46,238 bases of DNA from an uncultured Coriobacteriaceae bacterium (GCA_902798915.1 CADBYM010000026.1:1-46238); one strand, 5' to 3'. Counted from the stretch's first letter, positions 33,715 through 43,273 are shown. Notes: generated from the letters alone by a model not told the origin. Numbers and translations: made by a program.

Positions 33715-34488
33715 ATGCCAGATGCAGGCTATTTGACGATTGGGAAGGTGGTAAAGCGTCTTCAGGCGCAATACCCAGACCTCTCGGTTTCCAAGGTGCG
33801 GTACTTGGAGGATGAGGGCCTATTGACCCCCTCGCGCACACCGGGAGGGTACCGACTATACTCGCAGCATGACGTGCGAAGGCTCGAGACTATTCTCTAC
33901 CTGCAAAAGAACCGCTTCATGCCGCTCCAAGTCATCAAGGAGGAGCTGGCGAAGAGCGAGGCGGGCATGGGTTCTTCCGTTGACGATTTGCAGCGGGTCC
34001 CCGCATGGGGCACGGGTCATGCGTCGTCATCGAGCGATGTGCTGGGACAAGATGCCCGGGAGGGTGATGAGGCCCTTCAGAAATTCCATCCCATCAGTCG
34101 GATGCCCGAATTGCTGGGGGTATCGGTGAGCTTCGTTCGTGAGCTCTCGGAGGCTGGCGTCATAAGCTTGCGCACCTCGCCTCATGGCAGGAGCTTGGTG
34201 GACGGACGCGACTTCCCGTTGATTCGCACCTGCGAGGAGCTTCGGCAGTTCGGCATCGGCCCGCGCAACCTACGTCAATACGTGCAGGCAGCCAATCGAG
34301 AGAGCGGCATGCTTGAGCAGGCGCTTACCGTGTTTGGGGCACATGCGTCGGGGAGCTCGAGTCCCACTGACGAACAGAAGGAGCGCTACGAGCAGGCGCT
34401 CAACCGCATGATTGCACTCACCAATAGCGTGCGCGAGGTGCTCATCCGTAGGAGCCTTCGTGGCACGTCGCAGGACCACAAGCTGTAG
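33715..34488 (+). CDS. ftsR: MerR-family regulator, FtsR-like
   Basis: 257 residues. The N-terminal winged helix reads YLTIGKVVKRLQAQYPDLSV with KVRYLEDEGLLTPSRTPGGY and RLYSQHDVRRLETILYLQKN. This matches the actinobacterial subgroup next to garA (Rv1828/FtsR), which controls ftsZ and division genes. Unlike classic MerR proteins it carries a second, degenerate MerR-like segment (FHPISRMPELLGVSVSFVRE). The C-terminal helix is amphipathic. ATG 33715 lies five bases after the FHA gene. The symbol is a family inference. Confidence 0.75.
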   Translation: MPDAGYLTIGKVVKRLQAQYPDLSVSKVRYLEDEGLLTPSRTPGGYRLYSQHDVRRLETILYLQKNRFMPLQVIKEELAKSEAGMGSSVDDLQRVPAWGTGHASSSSDVLGQDAREGDEALQKFHPISRMPELLGVSVSFVRELSEAGVISLRTSPHGRSLVDGRDFPLIRTCEELRQFGIGPRNLRQYVQAANRESGMLEQALTVFGAHASGSSSPTDEQKERYEQALNRMIALTNSVREVLIRRSLRGTSQDHKL

Positions 34489-34502
34489 AGGAAGGAATCG
34501 CC

Positions 34503-35036
34503 ATGCCGAGCTTAAACTATGAGGACCTCATCTTCGACATCGTCGATTATCCGGAGCCTGGTGTCATCTTCAAGGACATCACGCCACTCCTGGCTGACGA
34601 GCAAGGTTTTGCCGCCGTCATCGATGACATTTCAGACCACTTCATGAAGATGCATCCTACCAAAGTGGTCGGTGCCGAGGCACGTGGGTTCCTGATTGGC
34701 ACGCCTGTTGCGTATCGCCTGGGAGCGGGATTCGTGCCCGCACGCAAGCCGGGAAAGTTGCCACGCGAGGTGCTGCGCGCTCGGTATGCCCTTGAGTACG
34801 GCACTGATGAGCTCCAGATTCACAAGCATGCGGTCGGCCCCGGTGACCGCGTGCTGATCGTCGACGACTTGGTCGCTACTGCCGGCACTGCCGTCGCAAC
34901 TGCCAAGCTCGTAGAGGAGGCTGGCGCCGAGGTCGTGGGCTTTGCGTTCTTGCTTGAGCTCGCGTTCCTGCATCCTCGCGACATCATCGGAAGGGAATTC
35001 GACCAGGAAGTCTACACGCTGGTCCAGGTGAACTAA
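34503..35036 (+). CDS. apt: Adenine phosphoribosyltransferase
   Basis: 177 residues, the normal length. It starts MPSLNYEDLIFDIVDYPEPG and contains GVIFKDITPLLAD, VVGAEARGFLIGTPVAYRLG, ARKPGKLP and the PRPP-binding loop RVLIVDDLVATAGTA. It salvages adenine to AMP in the cytoplasm. GAGGAAGGAATCGCC precedes the ATG, 14 bp after the MerR stop, so it probably ends the same operon. A large hairpin follows. Confidence 0.95.
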   Translation: MPSLNYEDLIFDIVDYPEPGVIFKDITPLLADEQGFAAVIDDISDHFMKMHPTKVVGAEARGFLIGTPVAYRLGAGFVPARKPGKLPREVLRARYALEYGTDELQIHKHAVGPGDRVLIVDDLVATAGTAVATAKLVEEAGAEVVGFAFLLELAFLHPRDIIGREFDQEVYTLVQVN

Positions 35037-35084
35037 CCGAAATCGTCCAGCAGCCACAATCCCGCGACGGGAGTGCGCTCACTC

Positions 35085-35138
35085 CACGCCCGGGGTCATC
35101 CCAAGATGCATAGGCATCCTGAGGTGGTCCCGGGCGTG
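35085..35138 (+). terminator. Long hairpin downstream of apt
   Basis: Perfect 10-bp arms CACGCCCGGG and CCCGGGCGTG enclose 34 nt with a nested ATGCATAGGCAT-type mini-hairpin; TTGTTGTATTT follows. It is likely the terminator closing the pgsA-apt string and separating it from the cas operon. The bases from here to the cas3 start hold no clear gene. Confidence 0.5.
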
Positions 35139-35310
35139 TTGTTGTATTTCGAGTGGCAGTTCTGGTGTGGCCACCGAAGGGCAAGCAGTGCCGAAGCCTT
35201 CACGGTCGATGGTTTGTTCGCCATATCGAACGTGGCTCTTTGATGGGTGTCAGATTGGCGGGTGAGAACTAGAAGCATCATGAGATGTACTTCACATATT
35301 CTGCACATAC

Positions 35311-35387
35311 GAAGGAGGTGAATGAATTTCTGTCCACCCCTCCAATAAAAATGGTCGCATGGACGGGATTCTCCTCTCGGAGGGAAG
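35311..35387 (+). promoter_or_regulatory. Leader of cas3 with strong Shine-Dalgarno and short-ORF potential
   Basis: GAAGGAGGTGA, almost fully complementary to the 16S rRNA tail, stands at 35311-35321. It is followed by ATG 35322 with an eight-codon ORF (MNFCPPLQ), and its own GTG opens a 32-codon frame running past the cas3 start. A second site, CGGAGGG, lies just before GTG 35388. The upstream ribosome site is 67 bp from cas3, too far to serve it directly, so a translated leader is possible. No convincing -35/-10 pair was found. Confidence 0.35.
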
Positions 35388-38282
35388 GTGAGTTGTGTTG
35401 TGACAATCATGAATGAGCGACCAAGCAAGCGAGAACTGCCGGAAAGGCTTAGGACGATATGGGCCAAGACCGGGCAAGGTGAGAGTTGTCACCTTTGGAT
35501 GCCACTCTATGCGCATATGGGCGATTCGGCGTCGATTGCACGGCATATCTGGGATTGGCTTCCAGAATCGACAAGATGCTTTGTCTGTGAGCAGACGGGT
35601 CTTGATGCCAGTGTCACAAGTTCCCTCGTTTGCCTTGTGGCGGGATTCCATGACCTTGGAAAGTGTACGCCCAACTTCCAGTCGAAGGTTCCTGCACGCA
35701 TGGAGGCTGTGCAACAGTGTGGATTTCGGTTTGCGCATTCGCCAGCGAGTTACTCTCATGCCTTCATGGGCGAGGTGGCGCTCAAGGAGATTCTGATCGA
35801 GCGGGGATGGACAAGACAAGCTGCGTTTGCGTGTGCGGGCATCGTTGGGGGACACCATGGGGCAAATCCAAACGCTCCTGACCTCAAAAAGATTGATTTC
35901 GAGACTCACATGGACGCAAACGCGGTTTTGGGAGACGGCGAGTGGGAGGTGGCACGAGCAGATTTGACTGAGTGGGCCATCTCAAACGTGATCGATTCGG
36001 AGGTTGAAGGAGCGATCGCAGAATCCCGATTTCCTCCCTTCGTGCAAATACTCCTTACAGGAGTTGTGATCATGGCGGATTGGATTGCATCAAATACGGA
36101 ATTGTTTCCCTTGGTCGAGGAGGTCGATGATTGGAGGTCATTCGAAAGAAGGGCGGAGCGCGCATGGAAAGCACTCGCTTTGCCTGAACATTGCGGCTTC
36201 GGATTCGAAGACGGCACATCGTATGAGGAATTGTTTCACCATCGCTTCATCAGCATTCCACCTGAGGCATCCATGAATGATGTTCAGAAGCAGACATTGG
36301 CGGCGGCGTGTGCGATACAGGCGCCAGGGCTACTCATTGTCGAGGCGCCCATGGGTTGCGGAAAGACTGAGGCCTCGTTATTGTGCGCTGAGGTTCTTGC
36401 GTCTAGGTTCGGCATGGGTGGATTGAGCTACTTGCTTCCGACAATGGCTACATCTAACGCAATGTTCAGTCGTGTCGAGTCGTGGCTCGACGCCTTGTTA
36501 GCTGAGCAGGGAAATCCGACGGTACAGGATTTGCACCTGCTGCACAGCAAGGCTGCTCTCAATGAAGACTTCTCGCGGCTGAAAACGTGGGATGCCGGTT
36601 GGATGGGCGATGCGGCCACCTCAAATGACTCGATCATTGCTCACCAATGGTTTGGAGGCAGAAAGCGCGGGCTGCTCGCACCATTTGTTGTGGGTACGGT
36701 TGACCAACTCCTCATGGCAGCGCTGAACGCTCGACATGTGCATCTGCGCCACCTTGGTCTTGCGAACAAGGTGGTTATCATTGATGAGGTGCATGCATAC
36801 GATGCGTATATGAACGTGTATCTCGATCGAGTGCTTGCCATGCTCGGTGCATATAAGGTCCCTGTTATTCTGCTTTCTGCGACGCTTCCACCCGACCGAC
36901 GGGAGCGACTCATCCGGGCCTATCAGGGCAAGGACTCTACAAACGCGCGACGTATTAAGCACGTGACGCCTCCTCCTCGCAAAGACAATAACACGCCTGC
37001 ATACCCGGTCGTGACTGTGTCGGGTATAGACGCGGCAAGCGAACCCGAATACTATGCCTGCAAAGCAGATGCGAGGCGGGTTTCCGTCGCAATGGAGCTA
37101 TTGCCAGACGACGAACATGCATTGCTCACGCTGCTGGAGCAAGCACTGTGCGATGGAGGCTGTGTCTGCGTTCTCCGCAATACGGTTGGTCGGGCGCAAG
37201 CTACGTATCGGTTACTGCATGCTGAATACGGTGACGATGTGGTGCTGGCGCATTCAAGGTTCGTGGCGATCGATCGCATGCGCAAGGACGAAGAGTTGCT
37301 CGCGAAGTTGGGGAGAGGCTCGGCGTTACGGCCCCACAGGCTCATTGTCGTGGCGACACAAGTTATTGAGCAGTCCCTTGATATCGACTTCGATTTGATG
37401 GTAACCGATATCGCGCCAATGGACCTATTGTTGCAACGCTTGGGACGACTGCATCGTCATTCGAGGGGAGAAGACGGGCGTCCAATGTCACTTCGCACCC
37501 CGCGCTGCTACGTGACGGGAGCGAAATGGAGTGCAGATCCTCCGGAGTTTGAGCCAGGATCAAGCGCGGTGTACGCTGAGGCTCTTCTGCTGCAAACCGC
37601 TTATGTCCTTGGTGATCTTGAGGATGGTCTGATCTCATTGCCCGATGATGTGGCGATGCTTGTGGAAAGAGTATACGGCTCCCAGGAAGTAGTCCCAAAA
37701 CACTGGGAGTCGCGCACGGTCCGCGCAAAGGATGAACTTGAGCGCACGCTCTTCTCAAAGCAGGAAAGCGCAAAGAACTGGCTCCTTGCAAAGCCAAGAC
37801 AGCGAAGCATGGATCTAGATGGGTGGATGCGCCAGAAGATACGCATCAACGATGAGAACAAGGCGCGAGCGGCGGTACGTGACTCTCAAGAGTCCATTGA
37901 GGTGGTGCTCGTGCGCGCATCGCATCCGGGCGAATACGAACTACTCCCATGGGTGGCCGACGCAATGGGTGTACGAAGGCAACTTGGTACGGGTCAGGAG
38001 CCGCCGGCGGACGAAGTGGCACGAGTGGCTGCGATGTGTACCGTAAGTCTCCCGCCTCGGATGTGCGCCTCATACCTTGCCGCAGATGTCATCGACGCTC
38101 TGGAAGACATGATGGTCTATAGGGGTTGGCAGGAATCTCGTTGGTTGCGTGGAATGCTGCCTTTGGTGGTCAATGGTGACGGAGAGGCGATTGTACGTTG
38201 CGATAAGCGGGTATTTGTGGTTCGCTATACTCGCCAGATGGGATTAGAGCTAGTTGAAGAAAGGGGAGATGAGAATGGGTGA
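35388..38282 (+). CDS. cas3: Cas3 nuclease-helicase, type I-E
   Basis: 964 residues, single-chain HD nuclease plus superfamily-2 helicase that degrades DNA marked by Cascade. HD domain: H43, H88-D89 in AGFHDLGK, SHAFMGEVAL and GGHHG (~156). Helicase: Walker A EAPMGCGKTEASL, DEVH in VIIDEVHAYDAYM, LLSATLPP, and motif VI VIEQSLDIDFDLMVTD followed by QRLGRLHRH. A C-terminal accessory domain ends the protein. Start uncertain: GTG 35388 has GGAGGG upstream; GTG 35400 or ATG 35409 are alternatives. It is the first gene of the operon and overlaps cas8e by eight bases. All key residues are intact. Confidence 0.95.
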   Translation: MSCVVTIMNERPSKRELPERLRTIWAKTGQGESCHLWMPLYAHMGDSASIARHIWDWLPESTRCFVCEQTGLDASVTSSLVCLVAGFHDLGKCTPNFQSKVPARMEAVQQCGFRFAHSPASYSHAFMGEVALKEILIERGWTRQAAFACAGIVGGHHGANPNAPDLKKIDFETHMDANAVLGDGEWEVARADLTEWAISNVIDSEVEGAIAESRFPPFVQILLTGVVIMADWIASNTELFPLVEEVDDWRSFERRAERAWKALALPEHCGFGFEDGTSYEELFHHRFISIPPEASMNDVQKQTLAAACAIQAPGLLIVEAPMGCGKTEASLLCAEVLASRFGMGGLSYLLPTMATSNAMFSRVESWLDALLAEQGNPTVQDLHLLHSKAALNEDFSRLKTWDAGWMGDAATSNDSIIAHQWFGGRKRGLLAPFVVGTVDQLLMAALNARHVHLRHLGLANKVVIIDEVHAYDAYMNVYLDRVLAMLGAYKVPVILLSATLPPDRRERLIRAYQGKDSTNARRIKHVTPPPRKDNNTPAYPVVTVSGIDAASEPEYYACKADARRVSVAMELLPDDEHALLTLLEQALCDGGCVCVLRNTVGRAQATYRLLHAEYGDDVVLAHSRFVAIDRMRKDEELLAKLGRGSALRPHRLIVVATQVIEQSLDIDFDLMVTDIAPMDLLLQRLGRLHRHSRGEDGRPMSLRTPRCYVTGAKWSADPPEFEPGSSAVYAEALLLQTAYVLGDLEDGLISLPDDVAMLVERVYGSQEVVPKHWESRTVRAKDELERTLFSKQESAKNWLLAKPRQRSMDLDGWMRQKIRINDENKARAAVRDSQESIEVVLVRASHPGEYELLPWVADAMGVRRQLGTGQEPPADEVARVAAMCTVSLPPRMCASYLAADVIDALEDMMVYRGWQESRWLRGMLPLVVNGDGEAIVRCDKRVFVVRYTRQMGLELVEERGDENG

Positions 38283-39921
38283 TGCAATGCCATCGTTCAA
38301 CCTAATTGATGAGCCATGGATCGTAGTGCGTACGTTGCAGGGCGAAGCCTTGGAGTTGTCGATTGCGGAGGTCTTCTCGCGAGCGAACAGCATCGAGCGT
38401 CTGGCCAATGAACTTCCCACGCAAGACTTTGCGATACTGCGCGTCCTTCTGGCGATACTGCTACGCGTGGTGGTGCAAGATTTGCAAGACGGCGAGGACC
38501 CATTCGATGTCTGGGCTGAACTATGGGAGGCAGGTGATCTGCCTCAGGACGAAATCAGCAGGTACCTACATACATGGCATCATCGGTTCAATCTGTTTGA
38601 CGAAGAGTCGCCGTTCATGCAGGTGGCAGGTCTCGAAGCATGTAATGGTGGCGTTTCGGAGATCAAGAAGCTCATTGGCGATCAACCTGATGGACTTGCA
38701 TTGTTTAGCATGAAGGCAGCTGAAGGATTGTCTCGCATCACACATAGTGAGGCGGCACGTTACCTAGTGCATGTACATGCATTTGACCCTTCCGGTATCA
38801 AGACGGGCGTGAAGGGCGATTCTTCCGTGAAAGGCGGCAAGAGTTACCCAATTGGTACTGGGTGGGCGGGACGGCTTGGGGGCGTTTACATCGAGGGAAG
38901 AAACCTGAGAGAGACCCTGCTGCTCAATCTCGTACTGTGTGACGGACACGACACAAGCATGTTGCTTCCTTTTGAGGAGGGTCTTCCGGTCTGGGAGCGC
39001 CACGCATCTATGCCTGGAGATGAGTGTCGTGTCCCAAACGGCACCGCAGACCTCTTCACCTGGCAAACGCGCAGGGTCAGACTTGTAAATGATGGACAAT
39101 GGGTGACGGGAGTGGTCCTTTCGAATGGCAACAAGATTGAGACTCACAATCTGCAGCGGTTCGAGACTATGACTACATGGCGTCGCAGTGAAGCTCAAGA
39201 GAAAAAACTCAAACTGTCATCGGTCTACCTGCCCTATACCCACTCCTCAGCTCGAGCGTTCTGGAGGGGTGTCAATGCTCAGATTCCAGAGCGCAACCAC
39301 GAGAGGGGTGATGCCTATGAAGCTGCTGGCAACGTCCGTTGGGTGGGTGATTTGGCGAGCGCTGGATTGCTTGACATGGACACGTCCATCACGCTTCATG
39401 CTACGGGAATGGAGTATGGCGTACAGAGTGCAGTAGTATCGGAACTCATTGATGACGAATTGCGCGTAAGCGCGTTCTTGGTGTCCGTTGAGGGTGGACG
39501 CGCTGCTGACTTGGTGAAGAGTTGCCTCGAGTCAACCGATCAGGCTGTAGGTACCTACGGATTCTTCGCTCGCAGAATGCAGCAGTCCGTGGGAGGCAGT
39601 CCAGACCAAGCCTCGGCAGCTGCGGCAAAGGCGCGTGCCGAAGCATACTTCGAACTTGGATCGCTGTTTCGCGTATGGCTAGCAAATATCGGAGAGCGTA
39701 CAGATTTGGCGTTGGCGCGAAATGATTGGCATAAGCAGGCAGCTCGTCTGCTTTCGAACCTCTCTAGAACGATTGTAGAACGGGCTGATACCAAATCAAT
39801 TCTGGGGAGGCAGGTTAAGACGCAGGGAGGGAAGACTTCCGCGTGGGTTTCGGCGGCCGGTGCGGAGCGAGCATTTCGTGTGCAGCTTCGCAAGGATTTG
39901 CCATATGCGTTCGAAGAGTGA
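38275..39921 (+). CDS. cas8e: Cas8e (Cse1/CasA), large Cascade subunit
   Basis: 548 residues. It begins MGDAMPSFNLIDEPWIVVRT, the canonical FNLIDEPWI start of Cse1, with the family's LFDEESPFMQV and later LPYTHSSARAFWRGVNAQIP; the C-terminal helical bundle follows. It recognises the PAM and recruits Cas3. ATG 38275 is placed six bases after GGGGAG and overlaps the cas3 stop; ATG 38269 and 38287 are alternatives. Length is slightly above the E. coli protein. Confidence 0.93.
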   Translation: MGDAMPSFNLIDEPWIVVRTLQGEALELSIAEVFSRANSIERLANELPTQDFAILRVLLAILLRVVVQDLQDGEDPFDVWAELWEAGDLPQDEISRYLHTWHHRFNLFDEESPFMQVAGLEACNGGVSEIKKLIGDQPDGLALFSMKAAEGLSRITHSEAARYLVHVHAFDPSGIKTGVKGDSSVKGGKSYPIGTGWAGRLGGVYIEGRNLRETLLLNLVLCDGHDTSMLLPFEEGLPVWERHASMPGDECRVPNGTADLFTWQTRRVRLVNDGQWVTGVVLSNGNKIETHNLQRFETMTTWRRSEAQEKKLKLSSVYLPYTHSSARAFWRGVNAQIPERNHERGDAYEAAGNVRWVGDLASAGLLDMDTSITLHATGMEYGVQSAVVSELIDDELRVSAFLVSVEGGRAADLVKSCLESTDQAVGTYGFFARRMQQSVGGSPDQASAAAAKARAEAYFELGSLFRVWLANIGERTDLALARNDWHKQAARLLSNLSRTIVERADTKSILGRQVKTQGGKTSAWVSAAGAERAFRVQLRKDLPYAFEE

Positions 39922-39944
39922 CGATGTGAGTAAGGAGGGCGATA

Positions 39945-40598
39945 ATGACGGGTGTTGGCTGGGATGAGGGACGTCATCTCGTAAGGGGTTATGTCAAAGC
40001 TAGGATAGCGTCTCTGCAACGACGGCTGCTTTCTCCCCAGGGAAAGTCTAGTGCGGTTGCGAATCTCGCAAGACTCCGACGGTCGGTAAACAAAAAACCG
40101 GGTTCGACTCCGGACACCTGGGAAATCGAGTTCGAAGGTCTGCCAGAGTTGTTGGTGGGTAGTGGCTCCGAGGCCTCGGCGGGTGAGTGGGCGGTTCATC
40201 TTGCCCTGTCGCTGTATGCGGTACACCAGCAATCGCAAGACCAGGAGATGTACCGACAGAGCAGCGGTGAGTATCCGTGTGGCATTGGCCATGCGGTAAA
40301 GAGGCTGGCCTTGTATGGCATGCAAGAAGGGGAAGAGCTCGAGTTGGACGAGATGCCTAGGCGTTTTGCGGCAATGGTGACGGCAGAGACAATCGATGAA
40401 GTTGCTCATTATGCTCGCCAGCTCGTTCAACAGCTACGTGCGAAACAGATTCCACTGGATTACGTATGCCTCGCGGGTCAGCTATATGACTATCAGAACC
40501 CATATCGCAGAGATGCCGTACGTCTTGAATGGGGACGAGAGTTCGCTCGTTCCATAAAACGCCATGAAAACATGGCCAGTCAAGGAAACCAAGAGTAG
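39945..40598 (+). CDS. casB: Cse2 (CasB/Cas11e), small Cascade subunit
   Basis: 217 residues, mainly helical and basic. RRLLSPQGKSSAVANLARLR, a conserved Cse2-type segment near the N-terminus, and AVHLALSLYAVHQQSQ fit the family; the C-terminus has LYDYQNPYRRDAVRLEWGRE. Two copies line the Cascade belly and stabilise the R-loop. ATG 39945 is preceded by GGAGGGCGATA. It lies 23 bp after cas8e and 11 bp before cas7e. Confidence 0.9.
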   Translation: MTGVGWDEGRHLVRGYVKARIASLQRRLLSPQGKSSAVANLARLRRSVNKKPGSTPDTWEIEFEGLPELLVGSGSEASAGEWAVHLALSLYAVHQQSQDQEMYRQSSGEYPCGIGHAVKRLALYGMQEGEELELDEMPRRFAAMVTAETIDEVAHYARQLVQQLRAKQIPLDYVCLAGQLYDYQNPYRRDAVRLEWGREFARSIKRHENMASQGNQE

Positions 40599-40609
40599 GA
40601 GGACAGAAC

Positions 40610-41743
40610 ATGATCAACAAGCCGCTTTACCTCGATATTCACGCACTTCAGTCAGTGCCGCCCAGCTGCATCAATCGCGATGATACCGGTTCTCCAAAAA
40701 CAGCCCGATTTGGTGGTGTCTTGCGTGCCCGCGTGTCGAGCCAGGCATGGAAGAAGGCCACCAGGGACGAATTTGCCACAATGCTTGAAGAGGAAGAGAT
40801 TGGTCAGCGAACTGTTCATGCGGTTGATTTGATTGCCGAATACATTGCGAGAATAACTCCGGAAGTGACGACAGACGATGCCCAGACGATGGCCACAGCC
40901 GCATTGAAGGCGACTGGAATCAGCGTTGGTAAGCAGAACGCTACAGGCTACCTACTCTTCATTAGCCCTATGCAGGCCGAAGAGCTTGCGCGCCTTGCAA
41001 TTGCGGCGAGGCAATCGGATGGCAAAATCGTGGCAAAGGAAGCGAAGTCTATACTTAACCCCAGAGAGCGTCCCACACTGAATGCAGTGGATATTGCGCT
41101 GTTTGGGAGGATGGTTGCTGATGCGCCGAATCTCAATGTGGATGCAACAGTGCAGGTCGCTCACGCGTTGGGTGTGGGTGCCGCTCAAACGGAATACGAC
41201 TACTTTACGGCAATGGATGACCGGTCTCCGGAAGACACGGCTGGAGCGGGCATGATCGGAACCGTGGAGTATCTTTCCGCGACGTTTTACCGCTATGCGA
41301 CGGTAGACATACGGCATCTTTGCGAGAACCTAGGTTCCTCTACCGCAACACTGCGGGCAATTGAGGCGTTTTGCACCGCTTTCGTACGCTCCATGCCAAC
41401 AGGAAAGCAGAACACATTCGCGAATCGAACACTTCCCGCTGCTGTGATCATGCAGCTGCGCGATACACAGCCCGTAAGCTTGGCCAATGCATTCGAGCGT
41501 CCCGTATATGCTCAAGGGGACAAGAGCCAGACTCGGATTGCCTGCGAGCGGCTCGTCGAACAGGAGCGTTTCGTCGACGAGGCATTCGGTGTCAAGCCGC
41601 AACGCACGTATGCCATCATAGCCTCTCCGGACGCAATGGCAGTTGAGCAGATGGCCGATGAAGTAGGATCGCTCGCATCTGTCACGCATGCAATAAGCGA
41701 ACACGTGGCCTCTTATCTGGCTATGGTCAATGGCGAGGCGTAG
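40610..41743 (+). CDS. cas7e: Cas7e (Cse4/CasC), Cascade backbone
   Basis: 377 residues. It starts MINKPLYLDIHALQSVPPSC followed by NRDDTGSPKTARFGGVLRAR and VSSQAWKKATR, the strongly conserved Cas7e N-terminus (N-D--G-PK---GG--R-R-SSQ--KRA). Later parts include RPTLNAVDIALFGRMVAD and GMIGTVEYLSATFYRY. Six copies form the crRNA-binding filament. GGAGGACAGAAC precedes the ATG. Confidence 0.96.
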   Translation: MINKPLYLDIHALQSVPPSCINRDDTGSPKTARFGGVLRARVSSQAWKKATRDEFATMLEEEEIGQRTVHAVDLIAEYIARITPEVTTDDAQTMATAALKATGISVGKQNATGYLLFISPMQAEELARLAIAARQSDGKIVAKEAKSILNPRERPTLNAVDIALFGRMVADAPNLNVDATVQVAHALGVGAAQTEYDYFTAMDDRSPEDTAGAGMIGTVEYLSATFYRYATVDIRHLCENLGSSTATLRAIEAFCTAFVRSMPTGKQNTFANRTLPAAVIMQLRDTQPVSLANAFERPVYAQGDKSQTRIACERLVEQERFVDEAFGVKPQRTYAIIASPDAMAVEQMADEVGSLASVTHAISEHVASYLAMVNGEA

Positions 41744-41747
41744 CTCG

Positions 41748-42533
41748 ATGGGTACGCTGATTCTTAAGCTGGCTGGACCATTGCAATCGTGGGGTGCTGA
41801 GAGTAGGTTCACCGAGCGTAAAACGCGTCGCGAACCGACGAAGAGCGGTATCGTGGGATTGCTGGCATCTGCTTCAGGGCGAAGACGTGCAGATCCCGTG
41901 GACGATCTCGCTGCCTTGCCCATGGGCGTTCGAGTCGATCAGCGGGGATTCTACGAGCGAGATTTCCAGACGGCGCGAACGCGGAAATTTGACCAGAGAG
42001 CGAAGATTTGGGTTCCCGACAAAAGTCTTCCGCTCTCGTATCGCTATTACTTGTCTGACGCGGTATTTGTCGTCGGAGTCGAGGCTCCAGACGATGCCCT
42101 GCCCGTTCTAGCGGAAGCATTGCGGCATCCTGCGTTTCCCTTGTATTTGGGAAGAAGGTCCTGTCCTCCTGCGACACCGGTATTCTTTAAGGCGTGTCCC
42201 GGCGTCACACTTGTTGAGGCTCTTGAAGGGGTGCCTTGGCAGGCATCGGCTCGCTATGCGAGGCGTAACAGTGGTGGAGAATCATATGGAAGTGCTGGAG
42301 CCAATCGGCTTGTGAAGCTTGAGCTAATTCGCGATCCCCTGCCTTCAGACTCTGGCCTTGAGACTCGTGACACGGTATGCGATATCCCCGTAAGCTTCTC
42401 TCAAGAGCATCGTGCATACCAGTGGAGGACCGTCATCATCGATTCATTGATGGTTATGAATCCTCACGCGCAGAAGGAGGATGCACTCAAAGTTCACGAT
42501 CCCTTTGCCGCGCTCGGGAAGGTGATTAACTAA
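41748..42533 (+). CDS. cas5e: Cas5e (CasD), crRNA 5'-handle-binding subunit
   Basis: 261 residues: MGTLILKLAGPLQSWGAESR, then RREPTKSGIVGLLASASGRR, the Cas5e glycine-rich signature. The later YYLSDAVFVVGVE and FPLYLGRRSCPPATPVF are also typical. It caps the 5' end of the crRNA. ATG 41748 has GGCGAGG eight bases upstream; an 18-bp longer form overlapping cas7e is possible. The stop shares one base with the cas6e start. Confidence 0.95.
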   Translation: MGTLILKLAGPLQSWGAESRFTERKTRREPTKSGIVGLLASASGRRRADPVDDLAALPMGVRVDQRGFYERDFQTARTRKFDQRAKIWVPDKSLPLSYRYYLSDAVFVVGVEAPDDALPVLAEALRHPAFPLYLGRRSCPPATPVFFKACPGVTLVEALEGVPWQASARYARRNSGGESYGSAGANRLVKLELIRDPLPSDSGLETRDTVCDIPVSFSQEHRAYQWRTVIIDSLMVMNPHAQKEDALKVHDPFAALGKVIN

Positions 42534-43273
42534 TGTATCTAACAAGATTTCCCATCAACACTACGAGACGGGCAACTCGAAAGATGGTGTCCTCGCCCTA
42601 TTGCATGCATGCTGCAGTGGCGGGGTGTTTCCCGCCCGGTGCTGCGGTGGATGATGCCGGCCGTATTCTCTGGAGAATTGACAGCATGGATGATGGTGGG
42701 CTCGTACTTTACATCGCAAGTCCGACAAAACCAAGTCTCGTGGGTCTTGACGAGCAAATCGGTTGGCCAGATTTGTGTCGCCAGTGGGAGACGCGTGATT
42801 ACGAGCCATTCGTGCAGAGCATATGCGACGGCAGGCTTTACCATTTTCGTTTGGTGGCAAATCCCGTGGTAAATCGCATTGGCATAGTGAATGATTGCGG
42901 GGCTACCAAGCGCATACCGCACCTAACGACGCTGCATCAAGCGGCATGGCTTGTAGGGGCTGTGGCATACGAGGAGGTTGGTGTGCCTATTCCTGATTAC
43001 ATGGCAAGGCAGGGAATGTCACGTGCGGAACGCAATGGGTTTTCAGTCTGTCGCGACGATTCGGGTTCTCTGCAACTCGTAGTCTCCAACGTGAGGAAGC
43101 GCACCTTTTCGCAGGGCGACAGGGGGAGGACGATAACGCTCTTGATGGCTCAGTACGATGGCGTGCTCGAGGTAACTAATGCCGAGAAGCTTCAGCACGC
43201 TCTGCGGTATGGGTTGGGCAAGGCAAAGGGTTTCGGGTGTGGACTCTTGACCTTGGTTCCCATGGGGGCATGA
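42533..43273 (+). CDS. cas6e: Cas6e (CasE), crRNA-processing endoribonuclease
   Basis: 246 residues. It starts MYLTRFPINTTRRATRKMVS; H26 in SPYCMHAAVAGCFP is in the place of the catalytic His of E. coli CasE. The C-terminal glycine-rich loop ALRYGLGKAKGFGCGLLTL is intact. It cuts the pre-crRNA at the repeat hairpin and stays bound. The start overlaps the cas5e stop by one base (TAATG) and the stop overlaps the cas1 start (ATGA). Confidence 0.95.
   Translation: MYLTRFPINTTRRATRKMVSSPYCMHAAVAGCFPPGAAVDDAGRILWRIDSMDDGGLVLYIASPTKPSLVGLDEQIGWPDLCRQWETRDYEPFVQSICDGRLYHFRLVANPVVNRIGIVNDCGATKRIPHLTTLHQAAWLVGAVAYEEVGVPIPDYMARQGMSRAERNGFSVCRDDSGSLQLVVSNVRKRTFSQGDRGRTITLLMAQYDGVLEVTNAEKLQHALRYGLGKAKGFGCGLLTLVPMGA

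Noticed and set aside
39555..40430. 291-codon minus-strand ORF opposite cas8e/cse2
   Set aside because: No family features and antisense to two clear cas genes.
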